A stretch of DNA of 7,526 bases, taken from Phycisphaera sp. Its GTDB lineage: Bacteria > Planctomycetota > Phycisphaerae > Phycisphaerales > Phycisphaeraceae. Both the position numbers and the translations under genes were made by a program. The notes beneath the pieces are model-generated. The model ran no database searches and was not told where the DNA came from. It saw only the letters and a program-made list of their open reading frames with translations. The stretch's first letter is position 1. Each line of letters starts with the position of its first letter. The stretch spans positions 1 to 7,526 of the forward strand of contig JARFRI010000364.1 of the NCBI GenBank assembly GCA_029287335.1, given 5' to 3'. Shown one piece after another: positions 5,235-7,526 of the stretch.

Positions 5235-7526
5235 TTATTCACCTGGGGCCTGATCCTTGGCCTCAATCTCCGCCGGATGGCCCTGCGGGCCATGGGACTC
5301 TGGCCCGGGGACCTCCGCGATGGGCACGGGCCGCTCTGCCGCCAGGGCGTCCACTTTCGCCTTGAGCCGGCCTTCCAGGCTGCGCAATTCCGGATCGAAC
5401 AGCATGTCCTCTTCGCTGTAGCCCTGCTTCATCGCCTCACGCCAGTGCTTTAGCGCCTTCGTTGGATCCTCAAGTTTGTAGAGGATGTCGCCCATGTGGT
5501 CGTTCAGGATCGCGATCGTGGCGCCGAGCTCTTGCTCCAGGCCATGGAACCGGGCGAGCTGGGCTTCGAGCACCATGAGCGCTCGGCTCTGGGTGATGTA
5601 GGCTTTTTCAAACTCGCCGAGTTTGTACTGCACCCAAGCCAGCGAATCGAGCAGCGAGTGATTGGTTGGCTCCTGCTGCAGCGCCCGCTGGATCATCGCC
5701 TCGGCCTGACGCAAGTTCTTGTTCTGCACCACCCACCGGTAACCCAGCGCGTTGTTGAGGCCCGCGTGATCGGGGAACCGCCGAACCATCGTGAGGTACA
5801 GCGCGTCGGTACTGCTTTTGGGATCGGCCGCTTCGAGGTGACGCAACAGGATGGAGGCCTGATCGCCCGTCATTGCCGGGCCGGGTAGGACGCCCTGCTC
5901 ATCCAGTTCAAGGGCACGTTCAAGCACTTGCTTGGCACGCGGCATCTGTTTTCGCGACACCGCCCGCTCGGCGATCAACAACGCACGAGACATCCCCGGT
6001 CCAACGGCCTGGGCATAACGCTCATGCATCGCCGTCGCCGAGGCTTCGTCACCCGCCTCGTCATAGATTTCAACCATCAGCGATAAGGCCACGACATTAT
6101 CAGGCTCTTTCTCCAAGACGTTGAGCAACAACTGCTTGGCCTCGTCCTGCCGCGACGGGTTACTCCGGATATTTTGAGCCATGCCGATCTGCGCGATCGA
6201 CGACTCGGGCAAGTTGGAGATCAGCCGGGTCAGGAACGCCCGCCGCATCCGATCGGCATCGGTCAGCCGGCTAAAGGATTCGCTGTAGTTGTATGCCAGG
6301 TCGATCCCAAGGAGATAGAGCGATTCTTCACTCGGGTTGCTGCTGATCAGCCGAAGCAGCAGGTTGCACGCCTCCTGAGGCTGGCCCATTTCCGCGATGA
6401 GTTCGATGCGGAGCACGTCGGATTTGAGCTGCTTGCCGTTCGCTCGGATGTACGCATCAATGACATCGAGCGCATCACGTGACTTGCCCGCTGCAGACAT
6501 CGCACGCAGTGAGAACTCTAACATCGACCAATCCGCTTCAAGGTCCGGCTCCCCCAGCAGCGCATGCGCCTCGTCGCCCATGCCTAAAGCAAGCTGCAGT
6601 TGGACGGCAGGCAGCACCGCCGGCTGGACCAAGCGATCATCGGAGGCCTTCAAAACCGCGAGATAAGCCTTTAGCGCGTCGCGCCTACGGCTGGTTGATT
6701 CGTAAACGACTGCGGAGAGCAGTTCCTGCATATCGCGGGGCGCTGCAGCGAAGGCGTCGCTCTGGATCGCGCGCAGCAGCGTAACTGGCGCATCGATCGC
6801 GTTCACCGCCGCGCGGGCGTGGCTTAATGCAAGGTCAGGCGTCTGCGTAATTTGGCCTGCGATGAGAACGAGCAGGTCCGCCAACGGCTTGCCATCGCCG
6901 GGCTCGTTGTCGTCGAAACGGACTAATGCAACGGCACGCTCAAGCCGCTGAGCCGTTACTGGTCCACTGCTCAGCCATGCGCCGATCTGGTTGAGCACCT
7001 CGCCTTTCTCGGCGACGCGCGACAACGCGGACAGCCTCGGCAGGTTCACGCCCTGCTCGGCAAGCAGATCAGTAATCCGCTTGGCCAAGACCTGGGCAGG
7101 TAGGCCTTGGGCTAATAAATAATCGACCAATGCCGCGTCTTTATCGCTGACATCCGCAGCGCTCAATAGCGAGATAACTTGATCGACCGCCTTATCCTGA
7201 TCGCCTACCAGTATTGCGAGATAAACCCGACGCGCTGCGAGCAGGTGCCGGGCGGTCGCATCCTCGACTTCGATTTGAGCGTACGCCTTGGCGGCAAGGT
7301 CATAGTCGCGCGATTGGAGATAAAAGTCGCCCAAGTCGATCCGAAGCTGCGGCAGCCTCGCCTTGACCACGCTCAACTCGCGCAGGAGTGTGTCGGGTGT
7401 CTTCGCGTCATTGCGGAGCTTGCCAAGATCGATTTTGGTGGTGGCATCAACGACGTTGGACAGCCTAGCCATCGCGGCGGTGGTGTAGCCAAGACGATTC
7501 AATGCGGTGCTGCGATAGGTGTCCGC
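5235..7526 (-). CDS. Large tetratricopeptide-repeat protein, N-terminus outside the window
   Basis: The frame is open to the last base of the window. A TTG at 7502 is possible, but the codons before it (ADTYRSTA) continue without a stop and the region is already repeat-like, so the gene is best treated as 5'-truncated. At least 763 codons are present. The protein is an alpha-solenoid of degenerate helical pairs throughout. The clearest TPR units, numbered from the TTG, are about 582-615 (NALGYRW... AEAMIQRALQQEPTN), 616-649 (LLDSLAWVQYKLGEFEKA) and 666-697 (HMGDILYKLEDPTKALKHW). The last about 35 residues are Pro/Glu/Gly-rich and probably disordered. TPR proteins serve as protein-protein interaction scaffolds. 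The partner and cellular location cannot be told because any signal peptide is missing. The stop lies 47 nt before the rplM -35 box with no terminator seen, so read-through into rplM is possible. Confidence 0.85.
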   Translation of the reverse strand, partial: ADTYRSTALNRLGYTTAAMARLSNVVDATTKIDLGKLRNDAKTPDTLLRELSVVKARLPQLRIDLGDFYLQSRDYDLAAKAYAQIEVEDATARHLLAARRVYLAILVGDQDKAVDQVISLLSAADVSDKDAALVDYLLAQGLPAQVLAKRITDLLAEQGVNLPRLSALSRVAEKGEVLNQIGAWLSSGPVTAQRLERAVALVRFDDNEPGDGKPLADLLVLIAGQITQTPDLALSHARAAVNAIDAPVTLLRAIQSDAFAAAPRDMQELLSAVVYESTSRRRDALKAYLAVLKASDDRLVQPAVLPAVQLQLALGMGDEAHALLGEPDLEADWSMLEFSLRAMSAAGKSRDALDVIDAYIRANGKQLKSDVLRIELIAEMGQPQEACNLLLRLISSNPSEESLYLLGIDLAYNYSESFSRLTDADRMRRAFLTRLISNLPESSIAQIGMAQNIRSNPSRQDEAKQLLLNVLEKEPDNVVALSLMVEIYDEAGDEASATAMHERYAQAVGPGMSRALLIAERAVSRKQMPRAKQVLERALELDEQGVLPGPAMTGDQASILLRHLEAADPKSSTDALYLTMVRRFPDHAGLNNALGYRWVVQNKNLRQAEAMIQRALQQEPTNHSLLDSLAWVQYKLGEFEKAYITQSRALMVLEAQLARFHGLEQELGATIAILNDHMGDILYKLEDPTKALKHWREAMKQGYSEEDMLFDPELRSLEGRLKAKVDALAAERPVPIAEVPGPESHGPQGHPAEIEAKDQAPGE

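Overview
The window most likely comes from a planctomycete, probably a Phycisphaerae-type bacterium. This is an inference from three things: a serine protease carrying a PEP-CTERM sorting tail, a large secreted beta-helix protein with a TTG start, and the character of the ribosomal proteins L13 and S9, the latter with an acidic N-terminal extension. No rRNA gene or other decisive marker is present. By eye, the DNA between about 320 and 3900 is poorer in G+C than the ribosomal and TPR genes to the right; I did not compute this.

Layout, left to right. Positions 1-315 (minus) hold the N-terminal 105 codons of a class-III (PLP-dependent) aminotransferase that runs off the left edge. A 230-bp divergent intergenic region with inverted repeats and a plausible promoter follows. 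Positions 574-1464 (plus) encode an exported trypsin-like serine protease with a visible His-Asp-Ser triad and a C-terminal PEP-CTERM anchor. A strong hairpin terminator at 1605-1635 separates it from a convergent gene at 1670-3460 (minus), which encodes a 596-residue secreted protein with an Ig-like region and a C-terminal right-handed beta-helix. Next is a 541-bp non-coding stretch with an AT-rich core rich in inverted repeats. It ends at the terminator of the canonical rplM-rpsI pair (minus), which encodes ribosomal proteins L13 and S9. A good sigma-70-like promoter and a potential leader stem-loop precede rplM. From 5235 to the right edge (minus) lies a long TPR protein whose N-terminus is outside the window.

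The right half is housekeeping (translation) plus a TPR scaffold gene. The left-centre holds two envelope or exported proteins that face each other and share a terminator region; nothing in the sequence ties them to one pathway. I see no CRISPR array, transposon, tRNA, phage gene or toxin-antitoxin pair, and no convincing undescribed multi-gene system. The most interesting items are the PEP-CTERM-anchored protease, the uncharacterised beta-helix protein with its repeat-rich upstream region, the S9 extension and the rplM leader hairpin.
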